Below, piece by piece: positions 26,443 to 35,066 of a DNA stretch of 64,000 nt (its first letter is position 1; every line of letters begins with the position of its first letter). This DNA comes from Pseudomonadota bacterium. Its GTDB lineage: Bacteria; Pseudomonadota; Alphaproteobacteria; Rickettsiales; UBA3002. The DNA is taken from contig JAZKJM010000003.1 in assembly GCA_040384265.1 (NCBI GenBank), forward strand, positions 79,919 through 143,918, in the 5' to 3' direction. The notes beneath the pieces are model-generated. The model was not told where the DNA came from. It searched no databases and saw only the letters and a list, made by a program, of their open reading frames with translations. Position numbers and translations under genes: made by a program.

Positions 26443-27284
26443 GCGGCAGGCTTGGTGGGGGCGGCGGCCGCAGCCGCATTGCGCAGCTGACGGTCGATAT
26501 TAAAGTGGTTCTGCGGTTCAAGGAACGAATTCAACCGATCCTGCATAAAGCGCGGCGATTTTTTCTCGGCCAGCATAATCAGCCCTTCCACCACCATCAG
26601 GTTGCGGAAGCGGTCGGTTTCTTGTTTCTGCATCAGCTTATTGGCGGCCGGAATGAACACCATCCGCGCGAAAAACACGCCATACAGCGTCGCCACCAGC
26701 GCCAGCGACATGCCGCCACCGATCACGCCGGGCAAATTCTTCGCCCCCGCGCCCATCTGGTTGAGGATGGCAATCAGCCCGACCAGCGTGCCGATCATCC
26801 CAAACGATGGCGCACTTGCGCCCATATTGCGCAGCACCGGCACCGCCGATGTTTTATGCTCAAAGTCCGATTCCACTGCCGTCACCATCATCGCGCGCAG
26901 CTCGGCAGGGCTGTGATTGCTGACCGCCAGCTCCATGCAATAGCGCACGATCGGGTCGTTCACCGGCACGGTTTTAATTTCCTGTTCCAGCGACATGACC
27001 CCCTTGGCCTGCACCAGGTAGCTCCATTTAATCAGGCGCATGATTTCGGTGTTGAGGCCCTCGCGGGTGGATTTTGGCTTCTTCAGCATCCAGCCGATGG
27101 CCTTGAACGCCGTCATCACATCGCGGCTGTGATAGCCCATGAACGCTGCCGCAATCGACCCGCCGCACACAATCAGCGCCGCATGCCAATCGAGGTAAAT
27201 AAGCGGGTTACTGGTCGCCAGCGCAATCGCGCCCAGCACCAGCACCAATCCAAAAATCACCCCGAGTAACGACGATAACGACAT
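26439..27284 (-). CDS. motA: MotA-family stator protein
   Basis: Proton or sodium channel subunit of the flagellar stator. The 281-residue protein has four membrane segments (about 3-22, 34-52, 160-180 and 190-212). A large cytoplasmic loop carries the charged residues that face the rotor, and the GASAPSFGMIGTLVGLI signature precedes the third segment. The C-terminus has a run of alanines and ends PTKPAA. It is slightly larger than PomA-type proteins. motB follows with a four-base overlap. A 208-base gap separates it from the divergent puuD. Confidence 0.9.
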   Translation of the reverse strand: MSLSSLLGVIFGLVLVLGAIALATSNPLIYLDWHAALIVCGGSIAAAFMGYHSRDVMTAFKAIGWMLKKPKSTREGLNTEIMRLIKWSYLVQAKGVMSLEQEIKTVPVNDPIVRYCMELAVSNHSPAELRAMMVTAVESDFEHKTSAVPVLRNMGASAPSFGMIGTLVGLIAILNQMGAGAKNLPGVIGGGMSLALVATLYGVFFARMVFIPAANKLMQKQETDRFRNLMVVEGLIMLAEKKSPRFMQDRLNSFLEPQNHFNIDRQLRNAAAAAAPTKPAA

Positions 27285-27492
27285 AACAGCCCTTGTTCAG
27301 TTTTGCCCGCAGCTTACCCCATTCGCCCTGCCCCACCAGCAAAAGCAGGCGCGGCGCGGCCAGCGGCGGTCTTTTTTTCACCCACATCGACAGAATAGCA
27401 CACTCGCTGTCTGTTTTGCTCTTCTTTTCTAATGCGCACCCGCCCGAGTGTGATTATGATAGCCGCACACACCTCCATTCCACGGAACGCGC

Positions 27493-28212
27493 ATGCACCC
27501 TGTTATCGGCTTCACTTTGGATTACGAAAACAGCGGCGGCTATTCCAAATACCCGTGGTATGCGTTGCGCGACAATTACACCGCCTCCGTCGCCCGCGCC
27601 GGCGGCGTGCCGATCGCCCTGCCGCACGAGGTGGAATATGCGCAGCAGTATCTCGACCTGATGCAGGGACTCATCATCACCGGCGGCAATTTCGATGTCC
27701 CACCGGAAATGTATGGCGACCACCATGTGCATGATAAAGTAACCACCAAACCGCGCCGCAGCCAGTTCGAATGGGCGGTGACGCAAGGCGCGCTGGAACG
27801 CAACATGCCGATCCTTGGCATCTGCGGCGGCGAGCAGCTGCTCAACGTCATCCTCGGCGGCACGCTGATCCAGCACATCCCCGACAGCATCGCCAACCCG
27901 CTCGCCCACGAGCAGCCCAACCCGCGCCACGAGCCCGGCCACGAAATCGCCATTGTCGCGGGCACGCTGCTTTATCGCATCGTCGGCAGCAGCACCGTTG
28001 CCGTCAACAGTGCCCACCATCAGGCGGTGGGGAAAACAGCCCAGGGCGTCGTCGTCAACGCCCGCGCAGGCGACGGCGTGATCGAAGGCATCGAATACCC
28101 CGCCCACCCGTTCTGCCTCGGCGTCCAGTGGCACCCGGAATTCTCCATCACCAAAGCAGACGACAAAATCTTCACCGCCTTCATCGAAGCCGCCCGTGAC
28201 TACCGCCGATAA
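27493..28212 (+). CDS. puuD: Gamma-glutamyl-GABA hydrolase-like class I glutamine amidotransferase
   Basis: Peptidase C26 family; the best-known member hydrolyses gamma-glutamyl-GABA in putrescine breakdown. The 239-residue protein has the nucleophile Cys111 in LGICGGEQ, the catalytic His in VQWHPEF, the family segment LIITGGNFDVPPEMYG and VNSAHHQAV. Length is normal. No other putrescine pathway gene (puuABC) is nearby, so the substrate is uncertain. It overlaps the start of rluB by 17 bases, and rsmD overlaps rluB in turn, so these three form one transcript with two RNA-modification genes. Confidence 0.85.
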   Translation: MHPVIGFTLDYENSGGYSKYPWYALRDNYTASVARAGGVPIALPHEVEYAQQYLDLMQGLIITGGNFDVPPEMYGDHHVHDKVTTKPRRSQFEWAVTQGALERNMPILGICGGEQLLNVILGGTLIQHIPDSIANPLAHEQPNPRHEPGHEIAIVAGTLLYRIVGSSTVAVNSAHHQAVGKTAQGVVVNARAGDGVIEGIEYPAHPFCLGVQWHPEFSITKADDKIFTAFIEAARDYRR

Positions 28213-28942
28213 GCAACGCATCGCCAAGTTCATGGCTGCCGCCGGGCTGTGCTCGCGGCGGGATGCGGAAGGCTGGATCGCGCAGGGCCGCGTCATGTTG
28301 AATGGGCAGACCCTCACCACCCCCGCCACGCTGGTTGGCGAGGGCGACGAGGTCATTGTCGATGGCCGCCGCATCAGCAGTGTTGCCCCGCGCGCGCGGC
28401 TGTTCGTCTACCATAAACCCGCCGGGCTCGTGACCAGCCACCGCGACGAAAAAGACCGCGCCACCGTGTTCGACCACCTTCCGCGCGACCTGCCGCGCGT
28501 CATTTCCGTCGGCCGCCTCGATCTCGATAGCGAAGGCCTGCTGCTACTCACCACCAGCGGCGCGCTTGCCCGCGCACTGGAGCTACCCGAAAACGCCCAG
28601 CAACGCGTCTACCGCGTGCGCATCCGCGGCTTGCCGATGGAGACCCACCTGCAGCAGCTGGAGCGCGGCGTCAGCGTCGATGGCACCCATTACCAACCGA
28701 TCGACGTGCATGTCGAAACCAACAAATCCGAAGGCCGCAACCAGTGGCTGCGCCTGACCCTGCGCGAAGGAAAAAACCGCGAGATCCGCCGCATTTTCGA
28801 GCATTTCGATCTGCCCGTCAGCCGCCTCATCCGCATCCAATACGGCAATTTCTACCTTGATGACCTCGCCCAGGAAGAAGTGGCCGAAGTGCCCACCGAG
28901 CATGTCGAAGCCCTCATGCAAAAACTCGGAGTCACCCCGTGA
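28196..28942 (+). CDS. rluB: 23S rRNA pseudouridine synthase, RluB/RsuA family
   Basis: RsuA-family pseudouridine synthase, most likely acting on 23S rRNA U2605. The 248-residue protein has an N-terminal S4 RNA-binding domain (about 7-65, RIAKFMAAAGLCSRRDAE). The catalytic domain has FVYHKPAGLVTS, the catalytic Asp in GRLDLDSEGLLLLT, and the family ending KNREIRRIFEHFDLPVSRLIRIQYG. The GTG at 28196 keeps the S4 domain complete; it lies inside puuD. RsmD starts inside its stop codon (GTGA). RluB, RluE, RluF and RsuA are hard to separate by eye; RluB is favoured by the full S4 domain. Confidence 0.88.
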   Translation: MTTADKQRIAKFMAAAGLCSRRDAEGWIAQGRVMLNGQTLTTPATLVGEGDEVIVDGRRISSVAPRARLFVYHKPAGLVTSHRDEKDRATVFDHLPRDLPRVISVGRLDLDSEGLLLLTTSGALARALELPENAQQRVYRVRIRGLPMETHLQQLERGVSVDGTHYQPIDVHVETNKSEGRNQWLRLTLREGKNREIRRIFEHFDLPVSRLIRIQYGNFYLDDLAQEEVAEVPTEHVEALMQKLGVTP

Positions 28943-29496
28943 GAATCATCGCCGGACAGTTCAAAGGCCGCAAGCTGCTGCCGCCCGAAGGCACCGACAT
29001 CCGCCCCACCTCCGACCGCACGCGGGAGTCGATTTTCAACCTGCTCATGCATGGGCGTTATGCAGGCGAGGCCATCCTCGGCCAGCATGTGCTCGATATT
29101 TGCTGCGGCACCGGCGCGATGGGGCTCGAAGCGCTTTCGCGCGGCGCCCGCCTTGCCACCTTCATCGACCAGGACAAACGCTCGCTCGAACTGGCCAAGC
29201 ACAACGCGCTGAACTGCCGCGTCACCCAATTCAGCTTCTTCCTGCATTCAGATGCTGCCCGCCTGCCGCCCGCGCGCGAGCCCGCAGCACTCGTGCTGAT
29301 CGATGCACCTTACGCCAAGCCCCTGCTCGCCCCGGCCTATGACACGCTGGTGCGCGGCGGCTGGCTGTTGCCGGGCGCCCTCATCGTCGCCGAACAGGAA
29401 CGCAACGCCCCCGTCCCCACCCTCGCAGGTGCCGAGCTGATCGATGAACGCGAATATGGAAAACCCAAAGTGCTGGTCTACCGCCTCAGCGCCTAA
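28939..29496 (+). CDS. rsmD: 16S rRNA (guanine966-N2)-methyltransferase
   Basis: SAM-dependent methylation of G966 in 16S rRNA. The 185-residue Rossmann methyltransferase has the RsmD opening MRIIAGQFKGRKLLPP and RPTSDRTRESIFNLL. Motif I is LDICCGTGAMGLEALSRGA. The catalytic motif IV reads DAPY where DPPY is usual, a mild change. GTG start overlapping the rluB stop by four bases. Its own stop overlaps by four bases that of the convergent orphan at 29493-30344. Confidence 0.94.
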   Translation: MRIIAGQFKGRKLLPPEGTDIRPTSDRTRESIFNLLMHGRYAGEAILGQHVLDICCGTGAMGLEALSRGARLATFIDQDKRSLELAKHNALNCRVTQFSFFLHSDAARLPPAREPAALVLIDAPYAKPLLAPAYDTLVRGGWLLPGALIVAEQERNAPVPTLAGAELIDEREYGKPKVLVYRLSA

Positions 29497-30344
29497 ACGC
29501 CGCGGCCCTTGCCTTTGCCGGCGGCACTCATTGCGTTCTCGACAAATTTCCCGGCGAGGTTCAGCCCCTGGCTGCCCAGCCGCTTGATGGTTTCCTTGGC
29601 ATCTTCATAAACCGCCAGCTGACCGGTGGCGTAGCTCATATGCGACTGGTCGAGCTTCTTTTTTTCTGCATTCAAGCCGGTTTCAATCTGGCCGATCAGC
29701 GCCAGCACTTCCTGCTTCTCGCGCGCGCTGAGGCTCTTGCGCGCCAGCATCGCCTGCAGCCGCTCGCGCAGATCGTCGCGCTCGACATGCATCATCTCAT
29801 CCATTGCCTGCGCGCCGGTGATTTTCCCGGCAATCAACTGCTTGATGACCTGCTCGATCAGCCCCAGATCGGACACCGAGCCATCAATCTCATCCACCCG
29901 CGACTGGTAGTTCATATCGCTCACCTGCGCGAACAGCGCGGCGTAAAACACGGTGTAATCACGATACAGCCCCACCAACTGCGCGCGCACTTGCTGCGGT
30001 GGCATCTTGCGTGTGCCTGCCCCGGCTTCGCCCTGCTTGACCAGCTCAGTCGAGGCTGATTTCTCCGTCACCTTGTTAATCAGCCCGATCGGCTTATCGC
30101 CCACCTGCCGCAACTGGGCGAGGTCATACGCCAGATTCTCCACCGATAAGCGGCTGTTTTTCGCATACCTATCGGCGCTGCCCGAGGTCAGCGCCCGCAC
30201 CGCATCGTGGAAATGCTCGATCCGCGGCCGCCAATCGCCCTCATGCAGGCGGATGCCCCACGGCGTCTCCACCGCCAGAATCTGCGTGTATTTGCCATGC
30301 ATCAGCTCAATAATCGCTGCTTGCTCTGCCCCATCGAATGCCAT
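29493..30344 (-). CDS. Hypothetical helical protein
   Basis: A 283-residue protein of unknown family with no signal peptide or membrane helix. It is mostly alpha-helical and charged. A likely coiled coil at about 185-240 (DDLRERLQAMLARKSLSAREKQEVL, then QIETGLNAEKKK) is followed by a Gly/Lys-rich basic tail (AAGKGKGRGV). AAGGAG five bases before the ATG at 30344 gives a firm start. The hemW start codon lies only 12 bases away on the other strand, so the two genes share a very short control region. Function not assigned. Confidence 0.78.
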   Translation of the reverse strand: MAFDGAEQAAIIELMHGKYTQILAVETPWGIRLHEGDWRPRIEHFHDAVRALTSGSADRYAKNSRLSVENLAYDLAQLRQVGDKPIGLINKVTEKSASTELVKQGEAGAGTRKMPPQQVRAQLVGLYRDYTVFYAALFAQVSDMNYQSRVDEIDGSVSDLGLIEQVIKQLIAGKITGAQAMDEMMHVERDDLRERLQAMLARKSLSAREKQEVLALIGQIETGLNAEKKKLDQSHMSYATGQLAVYEDAKETIKRLGSQGLNLAGKFVENAMSAAGKGKGRGV

Positions 30345-30355
30345 AGTTGCTCCTT

Positions 30356-31594
30356 ATGGACACCGCTATCACACAACATCCGCGATCTCAAGGCGAGCCA
30401 ACACCAAGGGCTGAGGGTGCTGAAACAACGACGCAGTCGGCCAGCAGCGCCGCCCTTTATATCCACTGGCCGTTCTGTAAAAAGAAATGCCCCTACTGCG
30501 ATTTCAACTCCCATGTACGCGAGCAGGTCGATCACGCCGCGTGGCGCGCGGCCATGCTACGCGAGCTACGCTACTGGCATGCGCGCGCGCCAGAACCAAC
30601 CATCACCAGCATCTTCTTTGGCGGCGGCACCCCCTCGCTGATGGAAGCCGCCACCGTCGCCGCGCTGATCGCGGAAGCAGACCAGCTCTGGGGGTTGGAT
30701 GCGGCCTGCGAAATCACGCTGGAGGCCAACCCCACCTCGGTCGAAGCCGCCAAATTCCGTGACCTGCGCGCCGCCGGGGTCAACCGCGTATCGCTGGGTG
30801 TGCAATCGCTGCAAGCGGAGGCGCTTAGCTTCCTCGGGCGCGAGCATAATGCCGAGGAGGCCCTCGCCGCCATCACCCTCGCCGCCAGCATTTTCCCGCG
30901 CTATTCGTTCGACCTGATCTACGCCCTGCCCGGCCAAACCCTCGCCGAGTGGGAAGCGCAATTGCGCCGCGCCCTCACCCACGCGCGCGGCCATCTGTCG
31001 CTCTACCAGCTCACCATCGAGGAGAACACCGCCTTCCACCACGCCTACCATGTCGCCAAAACATTCGTGATGCCCGAAGACTCCCTCGCCGCCGATTTAT
31101 ATGCACTCACCCAATCGGTTATGGGCGAAGCGGGCCTGCCGGCGTATGAGATTTCCAACCACGCCGCACCCGGTCAGGAGAGCCGCCACAACCTCGCCTA
31201 TTGGCGCAGCGATTCCTATATCGGCATCGGCCCGGGCGCGCATGGCCGGGTCGATCTCGCCGCGGGCGACCGCCACGCCACCCGCAATCTCAAATCGCCC
31301 GAGCGCTGGCTTGCCAGTGCCCAAACCTATGGCCACGGGGTGGAGGAAGAACTCCCCCTCACCATCCCCGAACGCGCCGAAGAAAAAATCCTGATGGGTC
31401 TACGCCTTGCCGAGGGGTTCCCCCTCGCCCGCCTGCGGCCGGATGAAGCCGCCTACCTGCAGGATCTCTGGCGCGACCAGCGCCTCGACCGCCTGAGCGC
31501 GCAAGGCATGCTACACATCACCCCCACCCACCTGCACGCCACCGCCCGCGGCCAGCTCCTGCTCAACCGGGTGATTCAGGAAATATTGAGCTAA
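30356..31594 (+). CDS. hemW: HemW-like radical SAM protein
   Basis: Radical SAM protein of the coproporphyrinogen-III-oxidase-like family; HemW is a haem chaperone rather than an oxidase. The 412-residue protein has CKKKCPYCDF (C41, C45, C48), with Phe after the third Cys as in HemW and unlike true HemN. FFGGGTPSLM, LEANPTS and the C-terminal HemN domain (AEEKILMGLRL) follow. The first 32 residues are unusually long and polar. The ATG at 30356 has no ribosome binding site, because the only such signal nearby belongs to the opposite gene, so the true start could be further in. Confidence 0.9.
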   Translation: MDTAITQHPRSQGEPTPRAEGAETTTQSASSAALYIHWPFCKKKCPYCDFNSHVREQVDHAAWRAAMLRELRYWHARAPEPTITSIFFGGGTPSLMEAATVAALIAEADQLWGLDAACEITLEANPTSVEAAKFRDLRAAGVNRVSLGVQSLQAEALSFLGREHNAEEALAAITLAASIFPRYSFDLIYALPGQTLAEWEAQLRRALTHARGHLSLYQLTIEENTAFHHAYHVAKTFVMPEDSLAADLYALTQSVMGEAGLPAYEISNHAAPGQESRHNLAYWRSDSYIGIGPGAHGRVDLAAGDRHATRNLKSPERWLASAQTYGHGVEEELPLTIPERAEEKILMGLRLAEGFPLARLRPDEAAYLQDLWRDQRLDRLSAQGMLHITPTHLHATARGQLLLNRVIQEILS

Positions 31595-32847
31595 AATCCC
31601 GTCGGCGAGGGCGAGATGATCGTCAAATTCCCGGCATCCACCTTCATCACCGCAAGGCCGCGCTGCACCGTGCCGCCCGCGCGCAGGCGGAAGATGCCGT
31701 TGGCCGGGCCCGCATAACCGGCGGCGTTGGTCAGCGTCACCGTGTCGAACGGGCGGCCGGAGGTGGCAAGCGTCACCGCCAGCGCCACCGCGTCATACGA
31801 CAGGCTGGCAATGCGTGGCGGCGCATAGTTATAGGTGCTGGTGAAGCGCTGCTCAAACTGGCTGGTCGAAACCGGCGAGCTGGATGCGAACCACGCCCCA
31901 TCGAGATTCACCCGCCGCAGCAGCGCCGTGTCATCCCAGATGCCGGTGCCAAGGAACTGCACCGTGGTTGGTTTCACACCGCGAATGCTCAGGCCGCGCA
32001 TCAGCGTTTCAAGCGCCGGGCCGCCTTCGGGCAGCAGCAGCGCATCGAAATTCGGTGCCTGGCCTTGCGGCACCAGCGTGTTCAGCGCCGCATCGAGCCC
32101 AGCGCCTTGCGCGGCATATTTCGCTTCCACTATTGGCTTCAACCCGGTGCGCTGCAGCGCGGTGCGCGCCGAGGCCAGCACGGTCTCGCCCAGCGGCGAA
32201 TTGGGCACCAGCACCGCGATGCGGGTCTTGCCATTGCTGAGTGCATAATTGACGATCCGCTCCGCCTGCTCCTGCGGCGAGAAGCCGAACATATAGACCC
32301 CCGTCGGCGCGGGTGCGCGGTTGTTGGACAGGCTCAGCACGCTGATATTTTTCTCCCGCGCGATGGTTGCCGCCGCGCTCGTCGCATCCGCAAACAGCGG
32401 CCCGATGATGAATGCTGCCCCCTCGTCGATGGCTTCCTTCATCGCATTCGATGCTTGCTCCGGCGTGTCGCCCGTATCTTTGGGCAGCAACTCCACCCGC
32501 ACCGTCTGCTGACGGATCGACAGGCGGGCATATTTATCGAACAGCGACACCGTCGCCGCATCCTGCAGTGCGCGGCCCAGCTCGGCATTGCGGCCGCTGA
32601 GCGGCAGCAACAAGCCCACTTTGACCACTTTCTGACCGGCCATCGACACCGCATCCGCCGCCGATGCGGTGGCAGGGTTATACGGCGAAATGCTTGTCGC
32701 ACCCGCCGTCAGCGGCTTGGCAATGCTGGGCGATTCCTGCGCTGCCGCAGGCCGCGGGCTATAGGCCGGGTCCATGCAACCCGCCAACACCATACACAGC
32801 GACACGGCGCAGGCCGTGCCTATCCAAAATCGGTAGCGGTTCGTCAT
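31591..32847 (-). CDS. Penicillin-binding-protein activator, LppC/LpoA-like lipoprotein
   Basis: Periplasmic-binding-protein-fold lipoprotein of the LppC (LpoA C-domain) family, thought to regulate peptidoglycan synthases. The 418-residue precursor has lipobox LAGC (Cys24), a Pro/Ala-rich linker, and the Leu/Ile/Val-binding-like domain with VKVGLLLPLSGRNAELGRALQDAA, AAFIIGPLFADAT and RIASLSYDAVALAV. GAGGG four bases before the ATG at 32847 supports the start over one nine codons upstream. It diverges from rsmI; this LppC/rsmI/yraN order is widely conserved. Its stop overlaps that of hemW by four bases. Confidence 0.88.
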   Translation of the reverse strand: MTNRYRFWIGTACAVSLCMVLAGCMDPAYSPRPAAAQESPSIAKPLTAGATSISPYNPATASAADAVSMAGQKVVKVGLLLPLSGRNAELGRALQDAATVSLFDKYARLSIRQQTVRVELLPKDTGDTPEQASNAMKEAIDEGAAFIIGPLFADATSAAATIAREKNISVLSLSNNRAPAPTGVYMFGFSPQEQAERIVNYALSNGKTRIAVLVPNSPLGETVLASARTALQRTGLKPIVEAKYAAQGAGLDAALNTLVPQGQAPNFDALLLPEGGPALETLMRGLSIRGVKPTTVQFLGTGIWDDTALLRRVNLDGAWFASSSPVSTSQFEQRFTSTYNYAPPRIASLSYDAVALAVTLATSGRPFDTVTLTNAAGYAGPANGIFRLRAGGTVQRGLAVMKVDAGNLTIISPSPTGF

Positions 32848-32885
32848 AAGGCCCTCTATAGTCACCTGCATCAATGACAGGAACC

Positions 32886-33752
32886 ATGGCTTCTAGCAAA
32901 CCAACAGAAAAAATCCAGTCTTCACGCGGTGAATTATTCCTGGTGGCCACCCCGATCGGCCATCTCAAGGATATCACCCTGCGCGCGCTCGAAGTCCTGC
33001 AATCGGTTGACCGCATCGCCTGTGAGGACACCCGCACCAGCGGCGTGCTGCTCAAACATTACGGCATCAAAGTGCCCCTCACCGCCTACCACACCCATAA
33101 CGAAGCGCAGTCGGCGGATCATCTTGTCGCCCAGCTGGTCGCGGGCGCCCGCATCGCCCTCATCAGCGATGCCGGCACGCCGCTGCTGTCGGACCCTGGC
33201 GCGCGGCTGGTCGAAGCGGCCGTTGCTGCCGGCATCCGCGTCACCCCCATTCCCGGCGCCAGCGCGTTGCTGTCGGCCATCACCATCGCCGGCCTGCCTG
33301 CCGGGCAGTTTTTTTACGCCGGTTTCCTGCCGACCAAAACCGGCGCCCGCGCCGCCGCGCTCACCCAGCTCATCACCATCCCTGCCACGCTGGTGTTCTA
33401 TGAAGCGCCGCACCGCCTTGTCGCCACCCTCAACCATCTCGCAGAAATCTACGGCCCGCGCGATGCCGCCGTCGCCCGCGAGCTGACTAAAATGCACGAA
33501 GAATGCATCCGCGCGCCGCTGCCGGAGCTTGCCGCCCATTACGAAGCCAAGCCTCCCAAAGGCGAATGCGTCATTGTCGTCGCCGGTGCCCCCGCCGCCG
33601 CGGCGATGGATGATGCCGCCATCGACGCCGCCCTACAAATCGCCTTGCGCACATTGCATGTGAACGACGCAGCGGCGATGGTTGCAAAAGATTCCGGCCG
33701 TGCGAAAAGGGATGTGTACGCTCGCGCCCTCGCGCTCAAGGAGAAAGCATGA
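32886..33752 (+). CDS. rsmI: 16S rRNA (cytidine1402-2'-O)-methyltransferase
   Basis: Tetrapyrrole-methylase-fold enzyme that 2'-O-methylates C1402 of 16S rRNA. The 288-residue protein shows LFLVATPIGHLKDIT, CEDTRTSGVLLKHYGI, ISDAGTPLLSDPGARLV, PIPGASALLSAI, FYEAPHRL and ARELTKMHEE, all RsmI hallmarks. A C-terminal Ala-rich extension precedes DSGRAKRDVYARALALK. Two ATGs are close; 32886 has AGGA just upstream and is preferred over 32874. The stop overlaps yraN (ATGA). Confidence 0.95.
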   Translation: MASSKPTEKIQSSRGELFLVATPIGHLKDITLRALEVLQSVDRIACEDTRTSGVLLKHYGIKVPLTAYHTHNEAQSADHLVAQLVAGARIALISDAGTPLLSDPGARLVEAAVAAGIRVTPIPGASALLSAITIAGLPAGQFFYAGFLPTKTGARAAALTQLITIPATLVFYEAPHRLVATLNHLAEIYGPRDAAVARELTKMHEECIRAPLPELAAHYEAKPPKGECVIVVAGAPAAAAMDDAAIDAALQIALRTLHVNDAAAMVAKDSGRAKRDVYARALALKEKA

Positions 33753-34117
33753 ACACTCTCTCGACCACCCAGCAACGCGTCCGCCGCCACCGCCATGGCA
33801 TTTTGGGTGAATATGCCGCCCTCGCTTACCTCACCCTCAAGGGCTACCGCTTTGTCGCCCAGCGTTTCAAAACCCCGCTGGGCGAGGTGGATCTGGTCAT
33901 GCGCCGCGGCGACACGCTGGTTTTCGTCGAGGTCAAAATGCGCAGCCGCATCGAGGATGCGGCTATTGCCGTGCATATCAAAAACCAGTCGCGCGTCAGC
34001 CGCGCCGCCCAGCTTTTTCTTGCCGCGCACCCGGCCTATGCATCCCATCAGGTTCGATTCGACGTGGTGCTTGTGACGTGGTATAAGCGCCCGCACCACA
34101 TCCTCAACGCCTTCTAA
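33749..34117 (+). CDS. yraN: YraN, UPF0102 endonuclease-like protein
   Basis: Small protein of the UPF0102/YraN family with a restriction-endonuclease-like fold and unknown cellular role. The 122-residue protein has GEYAALAYLTLKGY, LGEVDLVMRRGDTLVFVEVKMR (the predicted nuclease core D-x(n)-E-x-K) and RFDVVLV. AAGGAG is five bases before the ATG, inside the end of rsmI. The family often sits next to rsmI, as here. A CR1 repeat begins directly at its stop codon. Confidence 0.93.
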   Translation: MNTLSTTQQRVRRHRHGILGEYAALAYLTLKGYRFVAQRFKTPLGEVDLVMRRGDTLVFVEVKMRSRIEDAAIAVHIKNQSRVSRAAQLFLAAHPAYASHQVRFDVVLVTWYKRPHHILNAF

Positions 34118-34257
34118 ACAACATTAACAAAGCTATTTTTATGGTCAATTTCGTCGTCCTTTTTGTGCTCAGTCGGTCACGTAGCGCCGCTACGCTCCCT
34201 CCTTGCGCGCAAAAACTCCTAGAACTTGCCGCATAAAAATAGCTTTGTTAATGTTGT
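34118..34257. repeat. CR1 repeat, copy B, with perfect 26-bp inverted arms
   Basis: A core (34144-34231) nearly identical to copy A is flanked by perfect 26-base inverted repeats at 34118-34143 and 34232-34257 (inner bases AGCTATTTTTATG / CATAAAAATAGCT). The arms are AT-rich and share no sequence with the arms of copies A, C or D. It lies between yraN and the BON lipoprotein gene and starts one base after the yraN stop. Confidence 0.9.
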
Positions 34258-34274
34258 AACCTTTGGAGTTTCCC

Positions 34275-35066
34275 ATGCGCCGCCTTGCCCTTTTCCTCGC
34301 CATTCCCCTGCTGCTTAACGGCTGCGCGGGCATGCTGCTCACCACCGGCACGCAGGCAGGCATGGCCATTGCCGAGAACCGCTCCATCGGCCGCAAGGTG
34401 GATGACACGGTGATCTATACCGACCTCACCAACCAGTTCCTGCAGGCGGATAAGGCCGAGCTGCTCGGCAAAGTCACCTTCAACGTGCGCTATGCCCGCG
34501 TCATGCTGACCGGCAACATCGCCACCGATGAAGAAGCCTCACAAGCCATCGCCCTCAGCTGGAAAGCCAAAGGCGTGACCGAGGTCATCAACGAGCTGGT
34601 GGTCAACCCGGAAAGCTCCTTCCTCGACACGGCGGGGGATTCCTTCATCAAGCGTAACCTCGAAAGCCGTTTGCTGATTACCAAAGGCGTCTGGGTCATC
34701 AACTACTCGATCGATGTGACCAACGGCACCGCCTACCTGATCGGCCGCGTCAAGGACCAGGCGGAGCTTGACCGCGCCCTCAATGTGGCGCGCACCACCA
34801 AGGGCATCAAGCGCGTGGTCAGCCATCTGCAAATCAACGCCGACACCCAGCAGCCCACCGTCGCGCCCGATGGTTCCGGCCAGCCGATGAACAGCAGCAC
34901 TAACAGTAACAGCTCCAGCAATGCCGCACCCAGCGATGGCGGCGTCTATACCGGCCCGGTCTATGGCAATAGCAACGCCAGCAGCAGCGCCACCTCCTCG
35001 ACGGTGGATGCACCAAGCTCCATCTCCAGCACCCCGCTGGATGCGCCTAAGGGCGGCGGCTACTAG
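34275..35066 (+). CDS. BON-domain outer-membrane/periplasmic lipoprotein
   Basis: A 263-residue lipoprotein with lipobox LLNGC (Cys17), followed by two BON domains (about 47-115 and 125-200, with VMLTGNIATDEEASQAI and AYLIGRVKDQAELDRAL), as in the OsmY/DolP group that binds anionic phospholipids. The last 65 residues are a low-complexity Ser/Asn/Thr/Gly tail (SSTNSNSSSNAAPS) not usual for DolP. GGAG six bases before the ATG sets the start. It shares one base with gshB (TAG/GTG). Probable role in envelope maintenance, by family. Confidence 0.88.
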   Translation: MRRLALFLAIPLLLNGCAGMLLTTGTQAGMAIAENRSIGRKVDDTVIYTDLTNQFLQADKAELLGKVTFNVRYARVMLTGNIATDEEASQAIALSWKAKGVTEVINELVVNPESSFLDTAGDSFIKRNLESRLLITKGVWVINYSIDVTNGTAYLIGRVKDQAELDRALNVARTTKGIKRVVSHLQINADTQQPTVAPDGSGQPMNSSTNSNSSSNAAPSDGGVYTGPVYGNSNASSSATSSTVDAPSSISSTPLDAPKGGGY

